Assembly (NCBI GenBank): GCA_963823165.1
Contig: CAWGKV010000003.1
Coordinates: 1-64,000 of the forward strand
Source of the DNA: Roseiarcus sp963823165
GTDB taxonomy: Bacteria > Pseudomonadota > Alphaproteobacteria > Rhizobiales > Beijerinckiaceae
Direction: 5' to 3'
Length of the DNA stretch: 64,000 nucleotides
The notes under the pieces are model-generated. The model did not search any database. It saw only the letters and a list, made by a program, of their open reading frames with translations, and was not told the origin of the DNA. Below, piece by piece: positions 18,218 to 25,534 of the stretch; within the stretch, counting starts at the first letter, position 1; the number at the start of each line of letters is the position of its first letter. Position numbers and translations under genes: made by a program.

Positions 18218-18813
18218 ATGTCAGCTAAGATATATTAATGGCGGCCAACGGCCGCCTGCCTCTTCACCGCGTAGCGAAAATAAACCTCTGCCAATTCTTC
18301 TCGTCCGACGTTTTCCCTTCTGGATTTTCACGCCCAAAAAATCGCGTTGCAGAAAAACGCCCCTCTAAAATAGGTGACTTAAGGCGACGCGGCCAAACAA
18401 GTAAATCAACCTGCTCACCTTTTCCGCAGTAAGCCTAAAGGAAGGGGATCCGACGAAACGAAGCACTAAATTCGCGTCGCCGTCTTAGGTAAGCGTCGCT
18501 CATTGCAGCTAAAGCCCATTTTTCGGACCAGTACGCACGCGCGCGAGATATATGCACTTGGAACGTGCTCCGATGGTTTTTCGGGCGGAACAAGACGAAA
18601 ATCGCCAGGAGGATGGTAGCCGGATGAGGCAAGCGTGAGACCGTTCGCCTCCCCTGCCCCAGACAGTCGATTGCCGAACTTGTCCGCACTGATAGCGCCT
18701 TGGCGTCGCAATTGACTCTGCGGACACGGATGATACCGTCTGAGTACAGTGGGTTTTTTGGGGATATAGTACTAGGTCCTTCGCTGAAAGTGGTTATGGG
18801 CCAGGGGGGAGTC
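18218..18813. other. Gene-free stretch inside the island, about 600 bp
   Basis: Base composition turns AT-richer here. Short frames exist on both strands (for example 18238-18432) but none has a good ribosome site, family motif or support from overlap. I see no tRNA. It may hold promoters for the cargo genes that start at 18814, or decayed genes. Confidence 0.4.
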
Positions 18814-19779
18814 ATGCTGAGATATCGAATAATCATGGCTGCGCTTTTCGCTGGTTTCCTCTCTGCCCCAGCCTACGCAGCGGGACCGATAAGTCCAGTA
18901 GACGTGGGAAATTGGCATGGTGGGAGTTATACCAATGACACCACCGGTAAATTCAGCCATTGTGCGGCCAGCGCTGTGTATCAAAATAAAATGATATTCG
19001 TCGTTGCGGTGACAAAAGACTATGCCTGGAACCTTGGCTTCGTATTTAACGCGTGGCACCTCAAGATCGGAGAGAATATTCCTGTTGACCTTACGTTCGA
19101 TGGACACGGCCCATATCGGGTATTTGCCAAAGTGTTTCAACCAAATTTCGTAATTATTTCAATGCCTCCAACCTCAGAACTGGTTGGACTGTTCCGAGGC
19201 GCGACCCAAATGACTGCATTCGCCCGAGGCCAACTATTTCCTTTTGCCCTTACAGACACTTCTGTAATGCTACCATACCTTGTCCAATGCGTGCGAAACA
19301 ATAGTGGCCGTGCAGCTGTCCCGGCGTCTCCTAGAATGGCACAGCCGCAGCATCTATCCACGCCACCCGATGCTTCGAACTCCGCCCTTACTGTTCCGGT
19401 TGCTCCAACCCCCGATGCCAACCCGGAGGTTGACGCCGCGCGAAATAAACTCCTAGCGGATACCGCAAATGCATATGGCGTATGCATTCAGAACGAAATG
19501 AAGCAGCTTGTGCCACTCTCAAACGAGGGAGCCGAAACGCTAGCACAGGTCATCATCACAAAATGCGCTGACATAGAGCAGCACTATGTAGAGTTGGCGA
19601 TGGCGATGTATGGAGCGTCACGTGCCCAAGTAGAAGATTTAATCCATGACCCTCTTGAGACTCGAAAGAAAAACATTATCGCAGACATCGTGACATTCAG
19701 GGCTGAACTGACAAAAGCCCTTACGGGGCAACCAAAAATCAATCAAGAAACAGAAAGCAAAACAGGACAAGGGTTGTAA
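18814..19779 (+). CDS. Exported hypothetical protein (island cargo)
   Basis: This 321-residue protein has a signal peptide: MLRYRIIMAALFAGFLSAPAYA, cleaved before AGP. The mature part begins VDVGNWHGGSYTND and has Cys residues at CAAS and QCVRN that could form a disulfide. A Pro-rich linker lies near residues 180-220, then a helical C-terminal domain (LADTANAYGVCIQNEMKQL, DIEQHYVELAMAMYG). I chose ATG 18814, preceded by GGGGGGA. I recognise no family. The gene is AT-richer than the chromosome around the island, consistent with transfer. It precedes a lipoprotein and an FRG gene. Confidence 0.8.
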   Translation: MLRYRIIMAALFAGFLSAPAYAAGPISPVDVGNWHGGSYTNDTTGKFSHCAASAVYQNKMIFVVAVTKDYAWNLGFVFNAWHLKIGENIPVDLTFDGHGPYRVFAKVFQPNFVIISMPPTSELVGLFRGATQMTAFARGQLFPFALTDTSVMLPYLVQCVRNNSGRAAVPASPRMAQPQHLSTPPDASNSALTVPVAPTPDANPEVDAARNKLLADTANAYGVCIQNEMKQLVPLSNEGAETLAQVIITKCADIEQHYVELAMAMYGASRAQVEDLIHDPLETRKKNIIADIVTFRAELTKALTGQPKINQETESKTGQGL

Positions 19780-19812
19780 TAGGCAATATTACACGCGATT
19801 TGGGGGTATGAT

Positions 19813-20082
19813 ATGCCAAGCGTGAACCGTTTCCTGTCTATTTTTTTTCTCGTTACCACGTGCTCGGGGTGCATGAGTACAGAGGAGAGGAACGCCCGGA
19901 TTGCGGCGGCCGATGAAGACGCATGTGTTTCATATGGAGCACAACCGGGAACGCAAGAATATTTTCAGTGTCGAATGGCCAATGACCAACAACGACAGGC
20001 AAACAATGCGGCACTTGCTGCTGCTATACTTAGTCGTCCTCAGCCACAACCCTATGTGCTTCCGATGCCTCACAACTATTAA
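19813..20082 (+). CDS. Small predicted lipoprotein (island cargo)
   Basis: This 89-residue protein starts with MPSVNRFLSIFFLVTTCSGC. The Cys at residue 20 after a hydrophobic stretch makes a lipobox-like site (CSGC), so membrane anchoring is likely. The mature part is short and polar, with a Gln/Asn-rich middle and a Pro-rich tail (RPQPQPYVLPMPHNY). GGGGGT lies seven bases before the ATG. It lies 33 bp after the exported-protein gene and may work with it at the envelope. Confidence 0.75.
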   Translation: MPSVNRFLSIFFLVTTCSGCMSTEERNARIAAADEDACVSYGAQPGTQEYFQCRMANDQQRQANNAALAAAILSRPQPQPYVLPMPHNY

Positions 20083-20267
20083 ACCGTCATGAAAGTTGAT
20101 TGCGAGGCCGGGTCTGCAAAAGCGAGGATTACCAGGCACCGTGTTAAGAAGCCCCAACGGACCGATGCCGCCCTCGGATCGACGGCGGCTAGCACGCGCT
20201 TGACGAGCTGCGTTCGTCGCCACGTGCTGGCTTAGGCCGAAGCTCGCTTTTGATTCGGATTAGTACG

Positions 20268-21164
20268 ATGACTGTAAGTAATATCAAGGTGCGAAGCGCT
20301 TCTCGTGCTTTTGAAGTGCTCGAAGGCTTATCTAAGGGGTTCAACCGCTTTCGCGGACACCGTAACAGCAATTGGAGGCTAGTAAGCACACTAGTGCGCC
20401 ATCGGACCGTTCTGCCTGCGCATACTGTTACGTTTGGACCTGCAGATGCACTACAGATTTCAGGTATGATTGATGACTTCATTGTGAATTTGGCGTCGAT
20501 AGGAATAACAACACCGTTTGAGAAAGGTGATATGAGGGGTAGGCTGGAATACGCGCGTCACTATGGCGTTCCGTCCCCCTTAATCGATTTCACCTTTTCG
20601 CCCTACGTTGCGCTATTTTTTGCCTTTAGCGGCGTTCGGCCACTAGAAGCAAGATCAGGCGACAATTCCGTTGTATATTGCGTTAACATATTTGAATTGG
20701 CAGGTCTATGGGCGAACCACTCTTGTGCAAGGGACTTAAATGGTAGGATATCTGATGGCGCGGCACTAGCACAGATACATAACAAATTCAAATTTGACTC
20801 TAACAAGAGGTTTGATGATGGCTATCCCATCAATGTGCTTGATTACTTGGGACTTCCGGCAACCTGGAACCGACGAATGCAACAGCAGCTTGGCGTTTTT
20901 ATTTACGACACCATGAATTATTCTCAACTCGGGCTTGACAATTTAGAGGACTTTTTGGCCAGACCCGAGATTCCGGCTCCCGTTAATTCGCCAGCTCTTA
21001 CGAAAGTCTTTATCCCGCACAGGGTCGGACGAGAAATTATGGAACGTCTCGATATAGTTGGTGCTACTGCAACGCTCCTATTCGAAAATCCGGAGGGTGC
21101 CGCGACGGACGTCATAAATGGCTACAGCTACCACCGCACAAGGGGTCGAGCGTGGAACATTTGA
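20268..21164 (+). CDS. FRG-domain protein (island cargo, possible defence role)
   Basis: This 298-residue protein carries the FRG domain, named for its Phe-Arg-Gly motif: RFRGHRNSNWRLVSTLVRH near residues 28-46. The second conserved block, YARHYGVPSPLIDFTFSPYV, is followed by ALFFAF. FRG proteins are found on mobile elements and near phage-defence genes; their activity is not established. I chose ATG 20268, although a TTG at 20250 is possible; the ribosome site is weak. The gene is AT-rich compared with the core genome. It is the last gene before the right island end and is the best candidate for a selectable cargo function. Confidence 0.85.
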   Translation: MTVSNIKVRSASRAFEVLEGLSKGFNRFRGHRNSNWRLVSTLVRHRTVLPAHTVTFGPADALQISGMIDDFIVNLASIGITTPFEKGDMRGRLEYARHYGVPSPLIDFTFSPYVALFFAFSGVRPLEARSGDNSVVYCVNIFELAGLWANHSCARDLNGRISDGAALAQIHNKFKFDSNKRFDDGYPINVLDYLGLPATWNRRMQQQLGVFIYDTMNYSQLGLDNLEDFLARPEIPAPVNSPALTKVFIPHRVGREIMERLDIVGATATLLFENPEGAATDVINGYSYHRTRGRAWNI

Positions 21165-21206
21165 GTTCGAAGCGCTCGCACTCAGCTTCGGCGTAAATGC
21201 TCTTGC

Positions 21207-21224
21207 GCTTACCACCTGCTTACC
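21207..21224. promoter_or_regulatory. Right pair of GCTTACC repeats, putative integrase arm sites
   Basis: GCTTACC occurs at 21207-21213 and 21218-21224, an 11-bp step, about 85 bp inside the right attachment repeat. It matches the repeat cluster at the left end (14426-14463). Both clusters read in the same direction on the plus strand. Confidence 0.5.
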
Positions 21225-21307
21225 ATGACGGAAAATGCTGCCTGATGGTGCCACAACGTAAGCCCAACACAGCCGCAATTTGCTAGGTAATTCAGCCGCT
21301 TGTTCGA

Positions 21308-21383
21308 TGGTGGGCGCGCTCGGGATCGAACCGAGGACCCTCTGATTAAAAGTCAGATGCTCTACCTATTGAGCTACGCGCCC
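21308..21383 (-). tRNA. trnK: tRNA-Lys (anticodon UUU)
   Basis: The minus strand from 21383 folds as a complete 76-base tRNA. The acceptor stem GGGCGCG pairs with CGCGCCC, the D-arm contains AGCTCAATAGGTAGAGC, the anticodon stem-loop is CTGACTTTTAATCAG with TTT at the anticodon, and the T-arm has GGTTCGATCC. CCA is encoded. Its 3' half is the island attachment site, and the copy here is intact. The anticodon reads Lys AAA/AAG codons. Confidence 0.97.
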
Positions 21384-21544
21384 GCCTGGTCGCGCCAAGG
21401 CGATCCCGTGACTACAACTTCGTGTGCGCAGGGTCAATTGCAAGCTCTTAGCCACTCCACACCTCCGCCGCTCCTCCCGAGTCTGCCTGTTAAAAAGACC
21501 CTTTGCCCCGCTCGGGCAGCGTCGCGGCAGGGGAGCCGGACAGG

Positions 21545-22480
21545 CTATCGGGCGGCGGTTTCGCTCCGCGACCGGCGGGCCTCGTAGGCTCTCACGTGAA
21601 GTTCGGCGAGGCGGAGAAGCGAACGGGGGTCCGGCTGCGCGGCGCGTCGCAGGAGATCACCCAGGATATGCTCGCCTTCGGCCCGCTGCCCGCCTTCGAT
21701 GTCGCGCAGCATCGAGGCCATCAGCGGCGAACCCGCGGCCGTGACCGTGCCCCGCGTTCGCTTGAGGAACGGTTCGCGCGGGGGAAAGCCGTTATGCGCC
21801 GCGATGGCGGCGCATTCATCCAGGAGCGCGGTCGCCAGATCCGACGCTCCGGCGGCGACGATGTCGCCGATCGCGGCGCGCATCAGGCACGTGACGCCCG
21901 CCGCCGTGGCGATGAAGACCCATTTCTCCCACATCTCGTGCCGTATTGCGCCGCTGAGCAGCGCATCGAAGCCCGCGCCGAACAGCGCCGGGGTGATTCT
22001 CTCGATCCGTGGCGAAAGCGCTCCGTCGAGCTCGCCGAAGGTGAGCGAATGAAGTTCGTTGAGGTGAACGATTCCGCCTTCGGCGTCGAGCGTCGTCGAG
22101 ATCACGCATAAGCCGCCGAGAACGCGCTCGGCGCCGAAGCGCTCGGCGAGAACGTCGAGCTGCCGCATGCCGTTCAGCAAGGGCAGGATCGCGGTGTTCG
22201 GACCGACCGCCCTGGCGAACGAGGCGACGGCGCCTTCGAGGTCGTAAGCCTTGCAGCTCAACAGGATGAGGTCGAACGGTTCGGCGAGGCTTTCCTCGGT
22301 GACGAGCGGAGGCGCCGTTCGATGGAAGTCGCCAAAGCGGCTTCGTATCGTCAGTCCGTGCTTGGCAAGCAGCTCGGCGCGCCGGGGGCGGACGAGAAAG
22401 GTGACGTCCCGCTCCGCCTGGAGAAGCCGGCCGCCGAAATATCCGCCGACCGCGCCCGCTCCGACGACGAGAATTCTCAT
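21545..22480 (-). CDS. panE: 2-dehydropantoate 2-reductase family protein
   Basis: This 311-residue NADPH-dependent reductase matches the ketopantoate reductase family, which makes pantoate for coenzyme A. The Rossmann motif GAGAVGGYFGGRL lies at residues 7-19. LLSCKAYDLEGA holds the conserved Lys, and LLNGM is the family Asn segment. The C-terminal domain has EKWVFIATAAGVTCLMRAAIG with the conserved Lys. I chose ATG 22480 (MRILVVGAG) over a frame start 21 bases upstream. Paralogues with other 2-keto acid substrates exist, so the symbol is provisional. It lies downstream of a TetR gene on the same strand, 237 bp away. Confidence 0.85.
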   Translation of the reverse strand: MRILVVGAGAVGGYFGGRLLQAERDVTFLVRPRRAELLAKHGLTIRSRFGDFHRTAPPLVTEESLAEPFDLILLSCKAYDLEGAVASFARAVGPNTAILPLLNGMRQLDVLAERFGAERVLGGLCVISTTLDAEGGIVHLNELHSLTFGELDGALSPRIERITPALFGAGFDALLSGAIRHEMWEKWVFIATAAGVTCLMRAAIGDIVAAGASDLATALLDECAAIAAHNGFPPREPFLKRTRGTVTAAGSPLMASMLRDIEGGQRAEGEHILGDLLRRAAQPDPRSLLRLAELHVRAYEARRSRSETAAR

Positions 22481-22717
22481 GGCGAAACACCTCCATCCCA
22501 TTGCGAACCTGACGGCTCAAGCGCCGAAGGCTTGGGCTTGGGCTTGAACCGAGCGGCGAGACGCCGCCTGGTCCGCGACGCGTTACGGTGCGCTAAGCCG
22601 GAGTGGGCCAGACTCTTTTCAGAGCAAGGCCCAATCGACCGCGTGAGCGAAGAAGCGCACGCCGCCGCCCGCGAGCCAGGCTTTCTTGTGATCGGCGTCG
22701 AGAACGGACCATGGCAA

Positions 22718-23416
22718 TCAGCCAGCGCCTTCCCCGCACCTGCAGGCGGCGAGAAAGAAGGCGACCGTGCGCTCGGCGTGAGGGCCGATTTCGGCCCGCA
22801 GGGCGGCCAGATCCTCGCCGAAAAGCGCCCGCAACAGCATCGGCAGCACCACCAGATCGAGGAACCGGCGCGCCGTCTCGGGCAGACGCCCCGGGGCGAA
22901 CGCTGGCAGCGCCCCTGTCCGGTCCGAGTGGGCGAACTCCGCCAGAAACCGCCCGACGGCCTGCGCCGGGCGTTCCCGCCCCATCCGGCCGACGCTCGTC
23001 GCAAGGCCGGGGAACCGGAGCGCTTCGGCGATGGCCGTCCGGATCAGCCCGATCGATTCGGGCATAAGAACTCTGTCCAAAATGACAGCGGCGAGGCCCT
23101 CCAACCGGTCCACGGTCGAGGCCCCTGGACAGGAAATACCCTCGAGGCTCGTGTTCTTGCGCACCAGGCGCTCGATGACCGCCGCGAACAACGCCTCCTT
23201 GTTGGGGAACCTGGCGTAGATCGTCGGCTTCCCGGCGCATGCCGCCTCGGCAATTTCGTCGACGCTGGCGCCGCTGAAACCACGCTGGAGAAAGACTGTC
23301 CCGGCCGCGTCGAGGATCCTCTCTTCGACCTTGCCCGCGAGCTCACGGGGAGGACGGCCGCAACGCGCCGGGGTGCGCCCGGTCGGGCCCCGTCCCGCCG
23401 ATGCTTCCGCTTCCAT
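22718..23416 (-). CDS. TetR/AcrR family transcriptional regulator
   Basis: This 232-residue repressor has a basic N-terminus and a TetR helix-turn-helix at about residues 30-75: ERILDAAGTVFLQRGFSGAS, DEIAEAACAGKPTIYARFPN, then KEALFAAVIERLV. The C-terminal ligand domain is AcrR-like. ATG 23416 is preferred because GAGAGGA precedes it. Upstream lies a perfect palindrome (23498-23516) that fits a TetR operator, and a near copy lies before the EmrA-like gene at 24242. It therefore probably represses itself and the efflux pump; this is inferred from the sites. Confidence 0.9.
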   Translation of the reverse strand: MEAEASAGRGPTGRTPARCGRPPRELAGKVEERILDAAGTVFLQRGFSGASVDEIAEAACAGKPTIYARFPNKEALFAAVIERLVRKNTSLEGISCPGASTVDRLEGLAAVILDRVLMPESIGLIRTAIAEALRFPGLATSVGRMGRERPAQAVGRFLAEFAHSDRTGALPAFAPGRLPETARRFLDLVVLPMLLRALFGEDLAALRAEIGPHAERTVAFFLAACRCGEGAG

Positions 23417-23497
23417 AGCCTGTCCTCTCACAAACCCGTGACGGCAGGAAAATCCCCCGCCGGCTTCCTTGATTTAGTTCCAGCCGCCACAAAGTAA

Positions 23498-23516
23498 AGA
23501 CGGAACTGATCCGTCT
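23498..23516. promoter_or_regulatory. Palindromic TetR-type operator upstream of tetR
   Basis: AGACGGAACTGATCCGTCT has 7-bp perfect arms around a 5-base centre. It lies about 80 bp upstream of the TetR start and inside a ~95-bp segment repeated before the EmrA-like gene. The form ACGGAACTG...CCGT is typical of TetR/AcrR operators. Confidence 0.65.
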
Positions 23517-23570
23517 CGTTTCGTTTTTGGCCCTGGAGAAGCTGGTCAGCGCCAGGTTCGGTGAACCTTT

Positions 23571-23588
23571 GTATCGGGACTCCGATAC
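23571..23588. promoter_or_regulatory. Second palindrome between tetR and the DUF1236-like gene
   Basis: GTATCGGGACTCCGATAC has 7-bp arms and a 4-base centre. It differs in sequence from the operator at 23498. It may bind another regulator or form a hairpin in the leader of the gene at 23724. Confidence 0.4.
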
Positions 23589-23723
23589 CAAAACGTCATG
23601 CCGGCAGACTTCGGCCCAATTCAGCGCATCAGTCCGATTGCATAGGCTGCGCTTCGCCGGCCCCTCGGGCTCAAGGTTGCCGGAGACGCGGTCCTGGCGC
23701 AGTCAGCCGAAAGGGAACTGTTG

Positions 23724-24053
23724 ATGACAGGCTCCAATTTTCGTTCGCCGTCGCGCCCGGATCGGCGAAGCAGGTTTCGGGTCGGCTGGACAATGGCTTC
23801 GCTCAATCTCAAGGGTCGCGCAATCGTACTGAGCGCGTTCGTTGCGACGCTGCCTTGCAGTATGCTCCACGCCGAGACGCAAATGGCTCAATCCGGCGCT
23901 GCACAACACTATGCGGTGGGCGATCAGGTTCCGCCATCCGTTCAATTCGATGACGACGGCTTCCCGGATCGACCCTATGCAATCCTGATCGTTGACCGAG
24001 CCATTGTCGTCGTCATCGATCGCGCGACCCGACGAGTCGTCGAAGTCCATTGA
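23724..24053 (+). CDS. DUF1236-like exported small protein
   Basis: This 109-residue protein has a long basic N-terminus and a hydrophobic segment (LKGRAIVLSAFVATLPCSML), then HAETQMA, so it is likely exported. The C-terminal domain, YAVGDQVPPSVQFDDDGF, then YAILIVDRAIVVVIDRATRR, resembles DUF1236/RcnB-like domains common in alphaproteobacterial periplasms. AAGGGA precedes ATG 23724; a shorter start at 23793 would give a more standard signal peptide. The palindromes and the repeated segment lie upstream, so it may be co-controlled with the efflux pump. Confidence 0.65.
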   Translation: MTGSNFRSPSRPDRRSRFRVGWTMASLNLKGRAIVLSAFVATLPCSMLHAETQMAQSGAAQHYAVGDQVPPSVQFDDDGFPDRPYAILIVDRAIVVVIDRATRRVVEVH

Positions 24054-24157
24054 CAAGCGCCCGGCGGTAGGCGGGTCCGGACCGAACACAAATCCGTGAC
24101 GCCAGAAAAATCCCTGGCGGGCTCCCTTGAATTTGTCCTCCCGGCCACGACATGCGA

Positions 24158-24176
24158 AAAACGGAACTGTATCGTT
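24158..24176. promoter_or_regulatory. TetR-type operator upstream of the EmrA-like gene
   Basis: AAACGGAACTGTATCGTTT is an imperfect palindrome sharing ACGGAACTG with the operator at 23498-23516. It falls in the second copy of the repeated segment (24087-24179). Its place argues that the EmrA-like gene starts downstream, at 24242, not at 24152. Confidence 0.6.
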
Positions 24177-24241
24177 TCGAATATGCGTCTCCGGATCGGC
24201 TTTTGGCCATGCGACGCAAGGATCAAGACGGAGCCCAAGAT

Positions 24242-25534
24242 ATGTTCAAAGACGCGCCCGCTTCCGGGTCCCATTGGGACGAGGGGCCCTACGGCGGCGG
24301 CGGTTCGTCTTCCGCCGAGTGGCGCGCTGGGCCGATGACCGTTGCGTTGCGGGCGCCGGCTGAGGCGCCGCCGGCGCCCGAGCCTCTCGTGCGGCCGGCT
24401 TTCGAAGCAAACTCCGGACGTCAAACGCAGTCAAGCCCGCAAAAGGACAAGCCTGGCAAGCCGCCTCGCGGGGGCTGGCTCCGCCGGCGCCCGATCCTGG
24501 CTCTGCTCGCCTTGGTCGCGCTGTTCGCCGCGTCCGGGGCCGGTTACCTCTATTGGAACTACACCGGGCATTTCGAAACCACGGACGACGCCTTCATCGC
24601 GGCGCGGCAATTCTCCGTCGCCCCCCGGGTGTCCGGCTACATCACCGCTGTCCCGGTCACCGACAACGAGCACGTTGCCGCCGGCACGGTCATCGCCCGC
24701 ATCGACGACCGCGACTACCGAATCGCGCTCGAGCAGGCGCAGGCGCAGGTGGCCAGCGCACAGGCCGGCGTCCAGAACAGCGAAGCGCAAATGAACGTCC
24801 AGCATGCGCAGATCAACGCCGCCGAGGCGCAGGTCAGCCAGGCGCAGGCGGCGCTGGTGTTCGCGCAGCAACAGGCGACGCGCTTCCAGGAGCTCGTGCA
24901 AAAAGGCGCGGGCACCGTTCAGAACGCACAGCAGTACAGCTCGCAGCTGAAGCAGCAGCAAGCGGCGGTGGAGAGCGCGCAAGCGGCGCTCAAGCTGGCG
25001 CAGCGGCAAATGGACACGCTGAACGCGCAGCACGCCAGCGCGCTCGCGACTCTCGGGCAGGCCGAGGCCCAGCGCGACCAGGCTGAGCTCAATCTCTCCT
25101 ATACGACCGTCAAGGCCGAACAGCCGGGGCGCGTCGTCAACCTCTCGGCCGCAGTCGGAGAATATGTCCAGCCGGGCGCCGCGATCACCATGTTCGTCCC
25201 GGACGACATCTGGGTCACCGCCAACTTCAAGGAGACCCAGCTCGACGCCATGCGCCCCGGCGAGCCTGCGACGATTCAGATCGACGCCTATCCGAACCGC
25301 ACCTTCAAGGGTCACGTGGCCAGCGTTCAGCCGGGATCGGGCACGGCCTTCTCGCTCCTGCCGGCCGAGAACGCCACGGGCAATTACGTCAAGATCGTCC
25401 AGCGCGTGCCGGTCAAGATCGTTTTCGACAATCCGCCGACCGACGTGGCGCTCGGGCCCGGCATGTCGGTCGAGCCGAGCGTGCGCACCAACCCCGCCCC
25501 GTCGCTCTACGGGCAACTGATGAGGCGGCTGTGA
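24242..25534 (+). CDS. HlyD/EmrA-type membrane fusion protein (TetR-linked pump)
   Basis: This 430-residue protein is the periplasmic adaptor of an EmrAB-type multidrug pump. A Pro-rich cytoplasmic N-terminus precedes one membrane helix at about residues 84-104. It is followed by the biotinyl-lipoyl-like part (TTDDAFIAARQFSVAPRVSG), a long Ala/Gln-rich coiled coil (residues ~155-300) and a beta domain (NFKETQLDAMRPGEPATIQI). ATG 24242 has GGAG eight bases before it and lies after the putative operator. It overlaps the EmrB-like gene by four bases (GTGA). Together they would export drugs or toxic compounds; the substrate is unknown. Confidence 0.92.
   Translation: MFKDAPASGSHWDEGPYGGGGSSSAEWRAGPMTVALRAPAEAPPAPEPLVRPAFEANSGRQTQSSPQKDKPGKPPRGGWLRRRPILALLALVALFAASGAGYLYWNYTGHFETTDDAFIAARQFSVAPRVSGYITAVPVTDNEHVAAGTVIARIDDRDYRIALEQAQAQVASAQAGVQNSEAQMNVQHAQINAAEAQVSQAQAALVFAQQQATRFQELVQKGAGTVQNAQQYSSQLKQQQAAVESAQAALKLAQRQMDTLNAQHASALATLGQAEAQRDQAELNLSYTTVKAEQPGRVVNLSAAVGEYVQPGAAITMFVPDDIWVTANFKETQLDAMRPGEPATIQIDAYPNRTFKGHVASVQPGSGTAFSLLPAENATGNYVKIVQRVPVKIVFDNPPTDVALGPGMSVEPSVRTNPAPSLYGQLMRRL

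Larger units (their letters stand above)
14261..21353. mobile_element. Genomic island integrated in the 3' end of a tRNA-Lys gene
   Basis: A 46-bp perfect direct repeat flanks about 7.1 kb. The right copy (21308-21353) is the 3' part of an intact tRNA-Lys gene; the left copy (14261-14306) is the displaced 3' fragment, with no tRNA body next to it. Just inside the left end lies a tyrosine integrase. Inside are small DNA-binding genes and, towards the right, an AT-richer cargo. This is the classic layout of an integrase-mobilised element that restores its tRNA target. The integrase lies at the end distal to the intact tRNA. No structural phage genes or conjugation genes are visible, so it is a small island or satellite-like element. 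Confidence 0.9.

Noticed and set aside
18435..18836. A 133-residue minus-strand frame in the island gap
   Set aside because: It overlaps the start region of the exported-protein gene, has no ribosome site and looks random.
21300..21587. A short plus-strand frame containing GGRARDRTEDPLIKS
   Set aside because: This is the antisense translation of the tRNA-Lys gene, a well-known spurious frame. The same string occurs at the left attachment copy.
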